Shown one piece after another: positions 16,334 through 27,680 of a stretch of 64,000 nt of DNA (position 1 is the first letter of the stretch; each line of letters begins with the position of its first letter). The stretch is from the NCBI GenBank assembly GCA_900314985.1, contig OMXL01000003.1, positions 58,726 to 122,725 on the forward strand, read 5' to 3'. A program made the position numbers and the translations under genes. Source of the stretch: an uncultured Prevotellaceae bacterium (lineage in GTDB: Bacteria; Bacteroidota; Bacteroidia; Bacteroidales; Bacteroidaceae). The notes beneath the pieces are model-generated. The model had not been told where the DNA came from. It made no database searches and saw only the letters and a list, made by a program, of their open reading frames with translations.

Positions 16334-17949
16334 TTCTTCATCATATTCTTTGGTGGTTCACGACGCTTTACCTCCTTCAGCTCAGTACCTGCCTTCTTCG
16401 GACGCCAGTTGAAGATATCGTCCTTGTCCAACGGACGCACATAGTCAAACCATGCAAACTGTGGGAGGAAGTGTTTGTCAGGTGGAACCTGTGTCATCGG
16501 ATACAGGGTACCCGTAGGTTTCTGCATCCATATCTTCTGCATCTTCCGATTCTCCAGGAACATCTTCATCAGCGGTGTCTCTGTATAGTTCAGTCCGATG
16601 ATGGTGCTATCAGACTCATCGATGGGATAATACACGACCAACACATTGTCGATGGCTTGCGTCTCACGAATCTCACCATTCCTGAAGAACGCCTTCATCT
16701 CCTTTGATGAAACCTGATTGTAATGGATGGAGTCGTTCATCTGCTCTGCAGAGAAGGCCTGACGAAGCACATGAGCGCGATCGATGGTTGAGTCTTTCAT
16801 GTACACCTTGATCTCCTCGCCAAAGAGTTGCTGACCCAGATTCCACACGATGGGATCCTTATACATCGTCATACAAGAGTCCTGCGAGTTGTATACCAAC
16901 GAGTCACATACTGCCTGCACATCCTTTCTGAAGGCTCGCACCTTGTTGTAGGCATGAATCTTACGATAAACGGAGTCGGTACGGATATTATAGGTAAAGA
17001 CCTTGAAGGTGTCAGCATGCATGAAGAGCGAGTCACGCTGCGAGAAATCGACAGTGACAGCCCGCTTAGTAGCCATCGCATAACCAGTAGAGTCATTATA
17101 CTCACAGTAGTCGCCCGTCATCATATTCTTGTTCACCGAGTCGGTATAGATGACATTGTTATAGGCATAGTTAGTACCATCACTGGCATTATGGTACACG
17201 CTGTCGCCAATAAGCGTACGACCCTGATCCTTGATTACAGAGCGGCCAAAGAGTTCCGAGCGTTCTGTCTTGGTATTATAATAGCCGTTCTCACTATAGA
17301 TATGACTCGTACCCGATGTGATATTCGACGGGCCGACGATATGTGCTCGTGAAGTCTTGGTATCGTAGAACAAAGAGTCTGTCGTCAGGTAGAGTTTCTT
17401 GTCTTTCAGTCGCACATCATAGTAGAACATGGCCTGCTTGGTATCCGTATGATACTCGCCCCAGTCCGATGTCAGCACCGTCTTGCCGTCAACCAGTTTA
17501 CCGCCTTCGAAGAAGTTTCCGAAGTTATACATGCGGTCATAGTCCAGCGAGTCGGTATACAGCGTTGTCTTACGATGTCGCAACACCACATTATAACGAG
17601 CTTGTGCCAGCTGGTCGTTACCATCATAATAGGCATAGTTACTCGTCAAGCTCAGCGTGTCACCTTGCTTCATCTTCACATGCCCAAAGGCCTCAAAGGA
17701 GTTCGACTGTTCATAGAAGTGCGCACTATCACAGAACAGGTCGGCACCTTGATGGCGGAAATGTACATTGCCATGCAGCACCTGAGCATCGCCATTACGA
17801 TACTGGTCGTAATGAAGATTGTCAGAGTGTACCAAATAGACACGCTTATCCTCCACCTTTTTACGTGGAGGACGCTTGCGCTGTGGCTGTGCAGCAAAGG
17901 CAACGGCCAGCACTAATATACCAAGAATGACAGTTAGCGACTTTCTCAA
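16330..17949 (-). CDS. OstA/LptA-like LPS transport protein
   Basis: A 539-residue exported protein with signal [19 protein letters not shown] followed by a basic linker (RKRPPRKK). The mature part carries the repeating beta-jellyroll pattern of the OstA/LptA family, with [22 protein letters not shown] at its start and many YDSL, TDSLFY and GDSVYH turns. LptA-like proteins form the periplasmic bridge that carries LPS to the outer membrane. It is much longer than E. coli LptA, as is usual in Bacteroidetes. The C-terminal tail is Pro/Lys-rich ([22 protein letters not shown]). It lies between the SurA and mutL genes and overlaps mutL. Confidence 0.85.
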   Translation of the reverse strand: MRKSLTVILGILVLAVAFAAQPQRKRPPRKKVEDKRVYLVHSDNLHYDQYRNGDAQVLHGNVHFRHQGADLFCDSAHFYEQSNSFEAFGHVKMKQGDTLSLTSNYAYYDGNDQLAQARYNVVLRHRKTTLYTDSLDYDRMYNFGNFFEGGKLVDGKTVLTSDWGEYHTDTKQAMFYYDVRLKDKKLYLTTDSLFYDTKTSRAHIVGPSNITSGTSHIYSENGYYNTKTERSELFGRSVIKDQGRTLIGDSVYHNASDGTNYAYNNVIYTDSVNKNMMTGDYCEYNDSTGYAMATKRAVTVDFSQRDSLFMHADTFKVFTYNIRTDSVYRKIHAYNKVRAFRKDVQAVCDSLVYNSQDSCMTMYKDPIVWNLGQQLFGEEIKVYMKDSTIDRAHVLRQAFSAEQMNDSIHYNQVSSKEMKAFFRNGEIRETQAIDNVLVVYYPIDESDSTIIGLNYTETPLMKMFLENRKMQKIWMQKPTGTLYPMTQVPPDKHFLPQFAWFDYVRPLDKDDIFNWRPKKAGTELKEVKRREPPKNMMKK

Positions 17950-18002
17950 CTCTTAACTATTCACTATACACTATTCACTAGGACAAAGCCCACTTTGCCC
18001 GC

Positions 18003-19406
18003 TTATTTCACCCAGCCTTCGTACTCAAACTTGCAGTCACGATAACGCTCATTGAGACGAACATAGGTTGACTTGATACGGTTGACCACCCACTCGTGTA
18101 ACTTCTTCTCACGCAGTTTGGCAGTCACCACATTCTTCATAATCTGGAAGTCCTCCGTAATGGTAGCCTTATGACCCTCACGACGGTTCTTCAGCTTTAC
18201 GATGGCACAGACAGACTTGCCACGCTCATTAATCATCTGGAAAGGAGCAGAGACTGCACCCACCTCCATACCGTCAACGACCTTTGCAACCTCTGAAGGC
18301 AAATCGGCCATTTTGAAACGAGAGGTACGACCATCGCGTGTAGCATTAGCCATCAAACCATTATTGTTACGGGTATCCTTGTCATCAGAGAAGAGCGACA
18401 CAGCATCCTCAAAAGTAAAGGTTCCTTTGAAATGGCCACCCAGAATCTCTGGCGGAACACCTGTACGAATAGCGTCAGCAAGCGAATCCAGGCGAGTCAT
18501 CGCTGTCTTGACAGCCTCATCGCTCACCACAGGTTTGCGAAGGATATGGCGCACCTTAATCTTCTCACCGCGCTTGTCAATGAGCTGAATGATATGGAAA
18601 CCAAATTCTGACTCCACAATCTTTGAGACCTTCTTGGGATCAGTCAATCCGAAGGCCACATTAGCAAAGGCAGGATCCAACTCTATACGACTGGTATAGT
18701 CCAGTTCGCCTCCTCGACGAGCAGTACCAGGGTCTTCAGAATAGAAACGCGCCAGTGTCTGGAACGTTGATTCACCCTTATTGATACGGTCCGTATAGTC
18801 ACGCAGTTCCTCTTTCACACGATTAATCTCTTCCTGTTCGATACGAGGCTGCATGGTAACAATCTGCACCTCCACCTCTGTAGGCACGAAAGGCAGACTG
18901 TCTTGAGGCAACTCTCTGAAGTATCTGCGCACCTCAGAAGGTGAGACAGAGATATCCTTTGTGAGTTTCTGTTGCATGCCCTGTACCATCTGACGTTCAC
19001 GGAACGACTCACGCAGGTCAGCACGTATCTGACTCATATTCTTCTTCTGATACTCTTCCAACTTCTCGCGCGAACCAATCATAGATATCATCTGCTCGAG
19101 ATACTGTTCTACGCCATTGGAAATCTCAGCCTCAGTAACCTCGACACTGTCAGTAATAGCCTGATTGAGGAACAGTTTCTGTACAGCTATCTGTTCAGGG
19201 ATAGAACAGTCAGGATCACCAGACCAGCGAACACCTTCTTGTTCTCCTTGCAGACGCATAGCCTCCACATCCGACTTCAAGATAGCCTCATCACCGACAA
19301 CCCAAATCACTTCGTCAACAATAGCACGAAGGCTGTCGTTCTGAGCTTTTACCAGCGATACCAGTGAGACCAGTAACACCAGCAATACCAGTTTCTTCTT
19401 ATTCAT
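18003..19406 (-). CDS. surA: SurA-like periplasmic peptidyl-prolyl isomerase
   Basis: A 467-residue chaperone for outer-membrane proteins. It begins with a hydrophobic signal (LVLLVLLVSLVSLVKAQ). A SurA_N domain follows (about 22-160, VDEVIWVVGDEAILKSDVE), then two parvulin domains: one around 175-280 (FYSEDPGTARRGGELDY ... FGFHIIQLIDKRG) and a second, more degenerate one (KVRHILRKPVVSDE). Its start overlaps the end of the upstream PpiC gene by 8 bp. Placed next to the OstA-like LPS transport gene, it belongs to an outer-membrane assembly operon. Confidence 0.88.
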   Translation of the reverse strand: MNKKKLVLLVLLVSLVSLVKAQNDSLRAIVDEVIWVVGDEAILKSDVEAMRLQGEQEGVRWSGDPDCSIPEQIAVQKLFLNQAITDSVEVTEAEISNGVEQYLEQMISMIGSREKLEEYQKKNMSQIRADLRESFRERQMVQGMQQKLTKDISVSPSEVRRYFRELPQDSLPFVPTEVEVQIVTMQPRIEQEEINRVKEELRDYTDRINKGESTFQTLARFYSEDPGTARRGGELDYTSRIELDPAFANVAFGLTDPKKVSKIVESEFGFHIIQLIDKRGEKIKVRHILRKPVVSDEAVKTAMTRLDSLADAIRTGVPPEILGGHFKGTFTFEDAVSLFSDDKDTRNNNGLMANATRDGRTSRFKMADLPSEVAKVVDGMEVGAVSAPFQMINERGKSVCAIVKLKNRREGHKATITEDFQIMKNVVTAKLREKKLHEWVVNRIKSTYVRLNERYRDCKFEYEGWVK

Positions 19407-20832
19407 GCTTATTGACAGTCTTTAAAACATCCTCATTCACAGTAAACGTATAGCGGCGACGCAGGTCAGCCACCCACTCACGCTCCAACTCATCCTGCAA
19501 ATCAGCAGTCACCAAGCCACGTACGTCAGTATAGTCCTGGGGAGCCTTCAGGAGTTTTCCGTAGGTAGCATCAATGGGGAAACCTTTCACGCTATCCACC
19601 TTAGCATCCTGCTTTTTGAACACCTCACGGTCTATCAGGGCGTTGTCACCTTTCTTAAAGAGTCCCTTCTCCACACGAATACGGAGGATAGAGTCATTGT
19701 TAAAGGTCTTGCGCAAAGCCTCATTCCATTCATCGAACTTCAGCTTCTTCACACAATCGGCTACAGCCTTCACATCAGACTGCACCTTCACATGGTAAGC
19801 CATACCCTTGAAGCGTGGCTCATCCCACTTATATTTTGACTTATTCTTCTTGAAATAGCGTGCCAAACCCTCTTCATCCTGGGCGGCCTTGTCCCATACA
19901 TGCTGGTTGCTAACCTCATACAGCAACAGACCATCGTGATACTCCTTGATGAGATAACGCATAGACAGGTCGACAGCCGACAATGAGTCTGTACGCATCG
20001 AAATCACGTTCTCTTTGGTCAGCTGACCATTGGAGTTCTTCACGATCTCGTCGATTTTGCGCTCTGAGACACTGTTGCGTGCGCCACGCTGTTCCAGGAA
20101 TTTCAGGATATTGTCCTTATGATATTCAAAGGGTTCAAACTGCTTGCGTTCCTTCATCAGAACGATATGCCATCCATAAGGTGACAAGACAGGTTTGCTC
20201 ATCTCGCCAGGCTGCAGGGCAAAGGCTGCTTCCTCAAACTCCTTTACGGTCTGGTTTCTGCTAAACCATCCCAGCAAACCGCCATTACGTCCTGAGCCAG
20301 TATCCTGAGACACTTTCTTGGCCAGTGTCGCAAAATCTGCACCAGCCTTCAGTGCATCATAGATAGAGTCAATACGCTGCTTGGCAGCCTGCTGTTCAGA
20401 CTCAGAAGCCTTCTGAGAGAGCCTTATTAGAATATGTGCTGCACGCACCAGTCCGTCAGGGCCAATATCCTTTACAGTCTGGTCATACACCTTATGAGCC
20501 TCTTCCAACATATCGTCATCCGTCACAAAGGTGGGTACGATCTGCTGGTCGCGATACTGGGCAAACTCTGCCAAGAAAGCCTTGGTAGTATCAATGCGGG
20601 CATCCAAGGCGGCCTGTACTTTCAACTTGTAATTGATAAACAGGTCGACATACTCTTCTACGTTTTTCTTGTCGATGACACCGTCTGTATTGTTCTTGTT
20701 ATAGGAATACTCAAATTCCGAACGGGGTACAGGAGTCCCTGCCACCGTCATGATAATAGGATCATTAACAGACTGTGCCGTAGTAGTTAAGGCACTCAGC
20801 AGCCATGCTGCGAGAATCAATTGCTTTTTCAT
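19399..20832 (-). CDS. PpiC-type peptidyl-prolyl isomerase
   Basis: A 477-residue exported folding factor. Signal peptide MKKQLILAAWLLSALTTTAQ. A parvulin domain lies at about 125-235, with RAAHILIRLS at its start and YGWHIVLMKERK at its end; a second, poorly conserved PPIase-like segment follows, including ARYFKKNKSKYKWDEPRFKG. It starts directly after guaB (the guaB stop is at 20833) and overlaps surA, so the three are co-transcribed. Confidence 0.87.
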   Translation of the reverse strand: MKKQLILAAWLLSALTTTAQSVNDPIIMTVAGTPVPRSEFEYSYNKNNTDGVIDKKNVEEYVDLFINYKLKVQAALDARIDTTKAFLAEFAQYRDQQIVPTFVTDDDMLEEAHKVYDQTVKDIGPDGLVRAAHILIRLSQKASESEQQAAKQRIDSIYDALKAGADFATLAKKVSQDTGSGRNGGLLGWFSRNQTVKEFEEAAFALQPGEMSKPVLSPYGWHIVLMKERKQFEPFEYHKDNILKFLEQRGARNSVSERKIDEIVKNSNGQLTKENVISMRTDSLSAVDLSMRYLIKEYHDGLLLYEVSNQHVWDKAAQDEEGLARYFKKNKSKYKWDEPRFKGMAYHVKVQSDVKAVADCVKKLKFDEWNEALRKTFNNDSILRIRVEKGLFKKGDNALIDREVFKKQDAKVDSVKGFPIDATYGKLLKAPQDYTDVRGLVTADLQDELEREWVADLRRRYTFTVNEDVLKTVNKHE

Positions 20833-22326
<1,494 letters not shown>

Positions 22327-22343
22327 TTAAATTTTATTGCGTG

Positions 22344-22374
22344 CAAAATTACTCATTTTTTCTGAGACGGCAAG
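22344..22374 (-). promoter_or_regulatory. guaB promoter
   Basis: TAATTTTG (-7) on the minus strand with CTTG 19 nt upstream; the -33 box is imperfect. Confidence 0.55.
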
Positions 22375-22399
22375 CGTTTTCACCTATTATTAATAGGAT

Positions 22400-23443
22400 T
22401 TAACGTAACGTCATCACCACCCTACCCTGCTTATCGGTAGACACAGCAACAGACATATTACCCTGCTGCCATATTTTCTGATTGGAAGAGGTGAAGCCAT
22501 TGGTCTGTAAATCACGACAGACCGCAGTCAAATCGTCATTGGCTGTTAATGTAATTAATGTGACATTTTGTTTACGGCGGGTAATGGCCACAGACACCTT
22601 ATAGTCTTCTATGGTATACGATGCCGTAATAGCCTTCGCTGTCGTCTTCTCCACCTTATAGTCATAGCTACGAAGAACAGCCTGCACACCTTTCAGGGTT
22701 TTATTCTGAAGAAGTTTTACACTCAGTCCCACCAAATCAGTGTGATTGCACGCTGCGGCCAATCCATCAGTGATAGTACGTGGAGCAGTCTCATACTCCT
22801 TATCGTCCATCTCCTGATAAGCTACCTGATAAGCTTTGGCATCATCGAGCGCGAAACCGATGCTATAGCTGGTGGTCTGAGAATTACGCTCATAGTGCAT
22901 ATTGACCGTACCCAAACGACTCTGAATGGTATATGCCTCAGCCTGATTATCAATATAGCCGCGACCGTACTCCTTGACCAACTCGTTCTTCAAAACAGCA
23001 AAACGCTGCTGTACTTCCTGCAATGAAGGGTAGACAGTCTGGTCTTCCACATCGACAGCATAGACACGCCCCGTCTGATCTGATACAGCCAAGGTAATAA
23101 GCGACTTCGCTCCATAGACCTCTCCTTCATAGAAATAGGTCTTGGAAGTCTGCTTACCATCATTCTTTCGCTCTACGAAACCCTGCTGCAACAACATCTT
23201 CTCAAAGCGATTGGCCTTAATACCCAAAGGAATCCGAAGGAAGGCATTACGATTGTTGCGATTATTCGAAAAAGAACTGATATCAGCAAGTGCCACCTGG
23301 GCATCGTCATCGATAGCATCATCCTTGACAGAAACATTTGCCTCTGTCTTTGCCTTTTTCTTAAACAGTTTCTTAAAGAACTGCGCTTCAGCAGGCAATG
23401 ACACAAAAGCCACTGCCAGCAATATCATTATTATTCTCTTCAT
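22400..23443 (-). CDS. Exported protein of unknown function
   Basis: A 347-residue protein with signal MKRIIMILLAVAFVSLPAEAQ, followed by a basic patch (FFKKLFKKKAK). The open frame continues to 23593, but that extension overlaps recQ and hides the signal peptide, so the ATG at 23443 is the real start, 4 nt after the recQ stop. The mature part has two or three repeated alpha/beta units (FEKMLLQQGF near residue 80, and AVCRDLQTNGFTSSNQKIW near the end) that look alike. No family recognised. Spacing says it is co-transcribed with recQ. Confidence 0.7.
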   Translation of the reverse strand: MKRIIMILLAVAFVSLPAEAQFFKKLFKKKAKTEANVSVKDDAIDDDAQVALADISSFSNNRNNRNAFLRIPLGIKANRFEKMLLQQGFVERKNDGKQTSKTYFYEGEVYGAKSLITLAVSDQTGRVYAVDVEDQTVYPSLQEVQQRFAVLKNELVKEYGRGYIDNQAEAYTIQSRLGTVNMHYERNSQTTSYSIGFALDDAKAYQVAYQEMDDKEYETAPRTITDGLAAACNHTDLVGLSVKLLQNKTLKGVQAVLRSYDYKVEKTTAKAITASYTIEDYKVSVAITRRKQNVTLITLTANDDLTAVCRDLQTNGFTSSNQKIWQQGNMSVAVSTDKQGRVVMTLR

Positions 23444-23447
23444 GATT

Positions 23448-25631
23448 CTAATTAGCCATTTCTGAGATGAACTTAATACGTACCAGACGTATCTCATCTT
23501 CCGAGCATTCCTGCCCCAGCTCATCGAGGGCAGCCTCCAGAGAATCTGTGTCACTCTCTGCGAAGTAGTCATAGATATCATCGATGCGGTCATCGTCCAT
23601 CACCTCCTCTAAGAAGTAGTCGATGTTCAGTTTCGTACCGCTATAGACAATAGCCTCTACCTCGTCAAGCAGTTCCTCAAACTCCAAGCCCTGAGCAGTA
23701 GCGATATCGTCGAGAGCAATCTGGCGGTCAATAGCCTGAATGATCTTCACCTTCAGTATCGACTTCTTGGCAACCGTACGAACACGGAGATCGCTATGAC
23801 GTACGATTTCGTTCTCATCGCAATAGCGCTTGATAAGATCTACAAACTCTTTGGCATAGGGCTGTTTCACCTTACCCTCACCTACTCCCTGGATATTCTT
23901 CAGTTCCTCCAAAGTGACAGGATAATCAGTAGCCATCTGTTCGATGCTGACATCCTGGAAGATGACATACGGCGGACGCTCCATCTTCTTGCTGACCTTC
24001 TTGCGAAGGTCCTTCAGCATCGCATTGAGCGTAGGATCCAGGGCACTACTTCCCATCTCATGATCTGTCACATTCTCATAATCTTCCGAGAATTCGTTGT
24101 CCTCCACAATCATAAAGGTGGTTGGATTCTTGATAAACTTCTTACCAGCAGAAGTCAGCTTCAGCAATCCATAGTTCTCGACATCCTTCTTCAGATAACC
24201 CGCAATGAGTGCCTGACGGATAACGGGATTCCAGTGTTTCGGATTATCGTCTTCTCCTGCACCAAACAGGTCATGGTTCTGGTGCTTGTGTGCCAGTATC
24301 TCTTCTGTTTCCTTACCTTCTACGAAATCAATAATATAATCGGTACGGAAATTCTCTTTTAATGCCTGTACAGCCTGCAGTACGATGACGAGCTGCTTCT
24401 CAGCCTCGATCTTTGTCTTGGGATGCAGACAGTTGTCACAGTTATGGCAGTTATCGGGTGCATACTCCTCACCGAAATAGTGCAACAGCATCTTTCGACG
24501 GCATACCGATGTCTCCGCATAAGCAGCCGTTTCAGCCAACAGTTGTCTACCGATATCCTGCTCGGCAACGGGTTTTCCCTCCATAAACTTATCCAGCTTC
24601 TGCAGGTCTTTCTGAGCATAGAAGGTGATACACATACCTTCACCGCCATCACGACCAGCACGACCCGTCTCCTGATAGTAGCCTTCCAATGACTTGGGAA
24701 TGTCGTAATGGATGACGAAGCGCACATCGGGCTTATCAATACCCATACCAAAGGCGATGGTAGCTACGATAACATCAATCTTCTCCATCAGGAAGTCATC
24801 CTGCGTCTGCGAGCGGAGTGCCGACTCCAGACCAGCATGATAAGCTGCAGCCTTGATATCATTAGCTTTCAGAATCTCTGCCAGCTCTTCTACCTTCTTA
24901 CGTGACAAGCAGTAGATGATACCACTCTTGCCAGGATGTTGTTTGATGAACTTGATGATGTCCTTGTCGACATCCACCGTCTTAGGACGTACCTCATAAT
25001 ACAGGTTCGGACGGTTGAACGAACTCTTAAACTCGTCAGCATCCACAATACCCAGATTCTTCTTGATATCTGTACGTACCTTATCGGTAGCAGTAGCTGT
25101 CAGCGCAATAATCGGTGCAGGACCAATCTCGTTGATGATAGGACGGATGCGGCGATACTCTGGGCGGAAGTCGTGACCCCATTCAGAGATACAGTGAGCC
25201 TCATCAATAGCATAAAACGATATCTTTGCCTGCTTTAGAAACTCCACATTATCTTCCTTGGTCAGCGACTCAGGAGCGACATACAGCAGTTTGGTTCGCC
25301 CTGCCATGATATCCGCCTTCACCTGATCGATAGCCGTCTTGTTCAGCGATGAGTTCAGATAATGTGCTGTACCTTCGTCACTCATCGAGCTAATCACATC
25401 CACCTGATTCTTCATCAGGGCGATAAGGGGTGATATGACGATAGCGGTACCATCCATCAATAGCGACGGCAACTGGTAGCAAAGTGATTTGCCACCACCC
25501 GTAGGCATCAGCACGAAGGTATCCTTACCATCCAGCACATTCTGTACGATGGCCTCTTGGTCACCTTTAAATTTATCGAAGCCGAAATACTTCTTCAGCG
25601 CCTCTGTCAAGTTATGCTTTTCTTTTGCCAT
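23448..25631 (-). CDS. recQ: ATP-dependent DNA helicase RecQ
   Basis: A 727-residue 3'-5' helicase acting in recombination and replication restart. Walker A is TGGGKS (44-49), the DEAH box is in AIDEAHCISEWGHDFRP, and motif VI is QETGRAGRDG. The RecQ zinc site is present (CRRKMLLHYFGEE ... CHNCDNC). After the RQC wing there is an HRDC domain and then an acidic C-terminal extension of about 100 residues (DDDRIDDIYDYFAESDTDS) longer than in E. coli RecQ and typical of Bacteroidetes. clpX lies 15 bp upstream, so it is probably part of the clpX transcript. Confidence 0.95.
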   Translation of the reverse strand: MAKEKHNLTEALKKYFGFDKFKGDQEAIVQNVLDGKDTFVLMPTGGGKSLCYQLPSLLMDGTAIVISPLIALMKNQVDVISSMSDEGTAHYLNSSLNKTAIDQVKADIMAGRTKLLYVAPESLTKEDNVEFLKQAKISFYAIDEAHCISEWGHDFRPEYRRIRPIINEIGPAPIIALTATATDKVRTDIKKNLGIVDADEFKSSFNRPNLYYEVRPKTVDVDKDIIKFIKQHPGKSGIIYCLSRKKVEELAEILKANDIKAAAYHAGLESALRSQTQDDFLMEKIDVIVATIAFGMGIDKPDVRFVIHYDIPKSLEGYYQETGRAGRDGGEGMCITFYAQKDLQKLDKFMEGKPVAEQDIGRQLLAETAAYAETSVCRRKMLLHYFGEEYAPDNCHNCDNCLHPKTKIEAEKQLVIVLQAVQALKENFRTDYIIDFVEGKETEEILAHKHQNHDLFGAGEDDNPKHWNPVIRQALIAGYLKKDVENYGLLKLTSAGKKFIKNPTTFMIVEDNEFSEDYENVTDHEMGSSALDPTLNAMLKDLRKKVSKKMERPPYVIFQDVSIEQMATDYPVTLEELKNIQGVGEGKVKQPYAKEFVDLIKRYCDENEIVRHSDLRVRTVAKKSILKVKIIQAIDRQIALDDIATAQGLEFEELLDEVEAIVYSGTKLNIDYFLEEVMDDDRIDDIYDYFAESDTDSLEAALDELGQECSEDEIRLVRIKFISEMAN

Positions 25632-25646
25632 AGGCTTCCTCCATGA

Positions 25647-26864
25647 TTATTGCAAATGTGACTGGTCAAGCTGCTTCTGGGCATACTCTTTCGTCACCTC
25701 AAAGGATTTTGTCTTTTTTGAAGGAGTCTCAAACATAGCATCCATCATGATATTCTCCACGATAGAGCGCAGTCCGCGAGCTCCCAATTTATACTCTACA
25801 GCCTTATCCACAATGAGATCCAGCGCCTCCTGTGTGAAGTTCAACTTGATACCGTCCATCTGGAACAGTTTCACGTACTGCTTCACAATAGAGTTCTTAG
25901 GCTCCGTCAGGATACGGGTCAAAGCCTCACGATCCAGTGGGTTCAGATAGGTAAGTACTGGCAGACGACCAATAATCTCAGGAATCAGTCCAAACGACTT
26001 CAAGTCCTGCGGCTGGATATACTGCATCAGGTCGTTCTTGTCTATCTTACGCACATTCTGCACAGAGTTGTAACCCACCACATGCGTATTCATACGCTGT
26101 GCTATCTTGCGCTCGATGCCATCGAAGGCACCACCACAGATAAACAGGATGTTGTGCGTATCGATATGGATGTACTCCTGGTCAGGATGCTTACGACCTC
26201 CCTGAGGCGGCACATTCACAATAGTACCTTCCAACAGTTTCAGCAGGCCCTGCTGTACGCCCTCACCACTGACATCACGCGTAATAGAAGGGTTGTCAGT
26301 CTTACGGGCTATCTTATCTATCTCATCTACGAAGACAATACCACGCTCAGCAGCCTCCACCTTATAGTCGGCCACCTGCAGCAAGCGTGTCAGGATGCTC
26401 TCTACATCCTCTCCGACATAACCTGCCTCAGTGAATACGGTAGCATCGACAATGGTGAAAGGGACATCGAGCATCTTGGCGATGGTACGGGCCAGCAAGG
26501 TTTTGCCAGTACCCGTCGAACCCACCATGATGATATTTGACTTCTCAATCTCAACGCCATTGTCATCATTTGGCTGTTGCAGACGCTTATAGTGGTTGTA
26601 GACAGCCACAGAGAGATAGCGCTTCGCCTCATCCTGTCCAATCACATACTGGTCAAGATGTTCCTTAATCTCTTTGGGCTTAGGGATACGCTTGTTCTTG
26701 AAATCAGGCTCCGGCTTCTTTGCATCAGGACCATAGCCGTTGGCCACTGCTATCTGGTAGGCCTGAGCAGCACATTCGTCACAAATGCAGCCATCCACGC
26801 CCGTAATCAGCAGTCTTACCTCACTGTCCGTGCGTCCACACAAATTACATTTCTTCTTTGCCAT
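25647..26864 (-). CDS. clpX: ATP-dependent Clp protease ATP-binding subunit ClpX
   Basis: A hexameric unfoldase that feeds substrates to ClpP. The N-terminal zinc-binding domain has Cys 6, 9, 28 and 31. Walker A is GSTGTGKT (115-122), Walker B is VFVDEIDK, and the pore loop GYVGEDVES and the IGRLPV sequence near ClpP-binding loop region are as expected. The 405 residues fit. It follows clpP by 44 bp on the same strand; that gap holds a short ATTCACT-type tandem repeat. Confidence 0.97.
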   Translation of the reverse strand: MAKKKCNLCGRTDSEVRLLITGVDGCICDECAAQAYQIAVANGYGPDAKKPEPDFKNKRIPKPKEIKEHLDQYVIGQDEAKRYLSVAVYNHYKRLQQPNDDNGVEIEKSNIIMVGSTGTGKTLLARTIAKMLDVPFTIVDATVFTEAGYVGEDVESILTRLLQVADYKVEAAERGIVFVDEIDKIARKTDNPSITRDVSGEGVQQGLLKLLEGTIVNVPPQGGRKHPDQEYIHIDTHNILFICGGAFDGIERKIAQRMNTHVVGYNSVQNVRKIDKNDLMQYIQPQDLKSFGLIPEIIGRLPVLTYLNPLDREALTRILTEPKNSIVKQYVKLFQMDGIKLNFTQEALDLIVDKAVEYKLGARGLRSIVENIMMDAMFETPSKKTKSFEVTKEYAQKQLDQSHLQ

Positions 26865-26878
26865 TCTTTATCGCGGTA

Positions 26879-26915
26879 GCAAATTATTCACTCTTCACTA
26901 TTCTCTATTCACTTC
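26879..26915. repeat. Short tandem repeat between clpP and clpX
   Basis: Imperfect units of TATTCACTCTTCAC type occupy the 44-bp gap. Similar tracts occur at many other gene junctions in this window. Confidence 0.6.
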
Positions 26916-27574
26916 TTAACGAGTACCTGGTCAATCATACCATACTCCTTAGCCTCCTCAGCCGTCATCCAGTAGTTGCGGTCAGAGTCGTTCCACACCT
27001 TATCGTATGGTGTGTGTGAGTGTTCAGAGATAATAGTATAGAGTTCTTTCTTGAACTTCATAATCTCCTTGGCCTCAATCTCGATATCCGATGCCTGACC
27101 CTGTACACCACCCAGAGGCTGGTGAATCATCACGCGACTGTGAGGCAGTGCAGAGCGCTTGCCCTCTGTACCAGCCACAAGCAGCACAGCAGCCATCGAA
27201 GCAGCCATACCCGTGCAGATAGTAGCCACATCGCTGGTAATAAACTGCATGGTGTCATAGATACCCAAGCCTGCTGTCACGCTGCCACCAGGAGAGTTCA
27301 GGTAGATACTGATATCCTTGCCCGAATCCACAGAGTCCAGATACAGTAGCTGAGCCTGCAGGGTATTGGCAGTATAGTCGTCAATCTGTGTACCGAGGAA
27401 GATGATGCGGTCCATCATCAGTCGTGAGAACACATCCATCTGTGTCACATTTAACTGACGCTCCTCAAGAATATAAGGATTAAGATACTGAGCCTGTGCG
27501 CTCATCACTTCGTCGAGCACCAGACCATTGATTCCAAGGTGCTTGGTAGCGTATTTTCTAAAATCGTTGTTCAT
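26909..27574 (-). CDS. clpP: ATP-dependent Clp protease proteolytic subunit
   Basis: The serine peptidase of the ClpXP complex. The nucleophile is Ser126 in GMAASMAA and the His is H151 in MIHQPLGG; the Asp follows in the C-terminal half. At 221 residues it has a slightly long N-terminus (YATKHLGINGLVLDEVM), as in other Bacteroidetes ClpP, which may be processed. It is followed by clpX and recQ and preceded by its own -7 box, which lies just beyond the tig terminator. Confidence 0.97.
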   Translation of the reverse strand: MNNDFRKYATKHLGINGLVLDEVMSAQAQYLNPYILEERQLNVTQMDVFSRLMMDRIIFLGTQIDDYTANTLQAQLLYLDSVDSGKDISIYLNSPGGSVTAGLGIYDTMQFITSDVATICTGMAASMAAVLLVAGTEGKRSALPHSRVMIHQPLGGVQGQASDIEIEAKEIMKFKKELYTIISEHSHTPYDKVWNDSDRNYWMTAEEAKEYGMIDQVLVKK

Positions 27575-27594
27575 ATTTTACCGTTAAGTAGATA

Positions 27595-27602
27595 CAAAAT
27601 TA
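27595..27602 (-). promoter_or_regulatory. clpP -7 box
   Basis: TAATTTTG on the minus strand, 21 nt before the start codon and directly after the tig terminator T run. No clear -33 box. Confidence 0.45.
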
Positions 27603-27635
27603 CAAAAAAAAGTCGGAACGCCATACATTCCGACT
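27603..27635 (-). terminator. tig terminator
   Basis: AGTCGGAA-TGTATGGCG-TTCCGACT followed by eight T on the minus strand, about 46 nt after the tig stop. Confidence 0.88.
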
Positions 27636-27680
27636 CTATTTTTTGGTTAAAGAATTCTAATTAGCTATTAGCCAACAGCC

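Noticed and set aside
23444-23593. N-terminal extension of the exported protein downstream of recQ
   Set aside because: It overlaps the recQ coding end and would bury the signal peptide; the ATG at 23443 is the better start.
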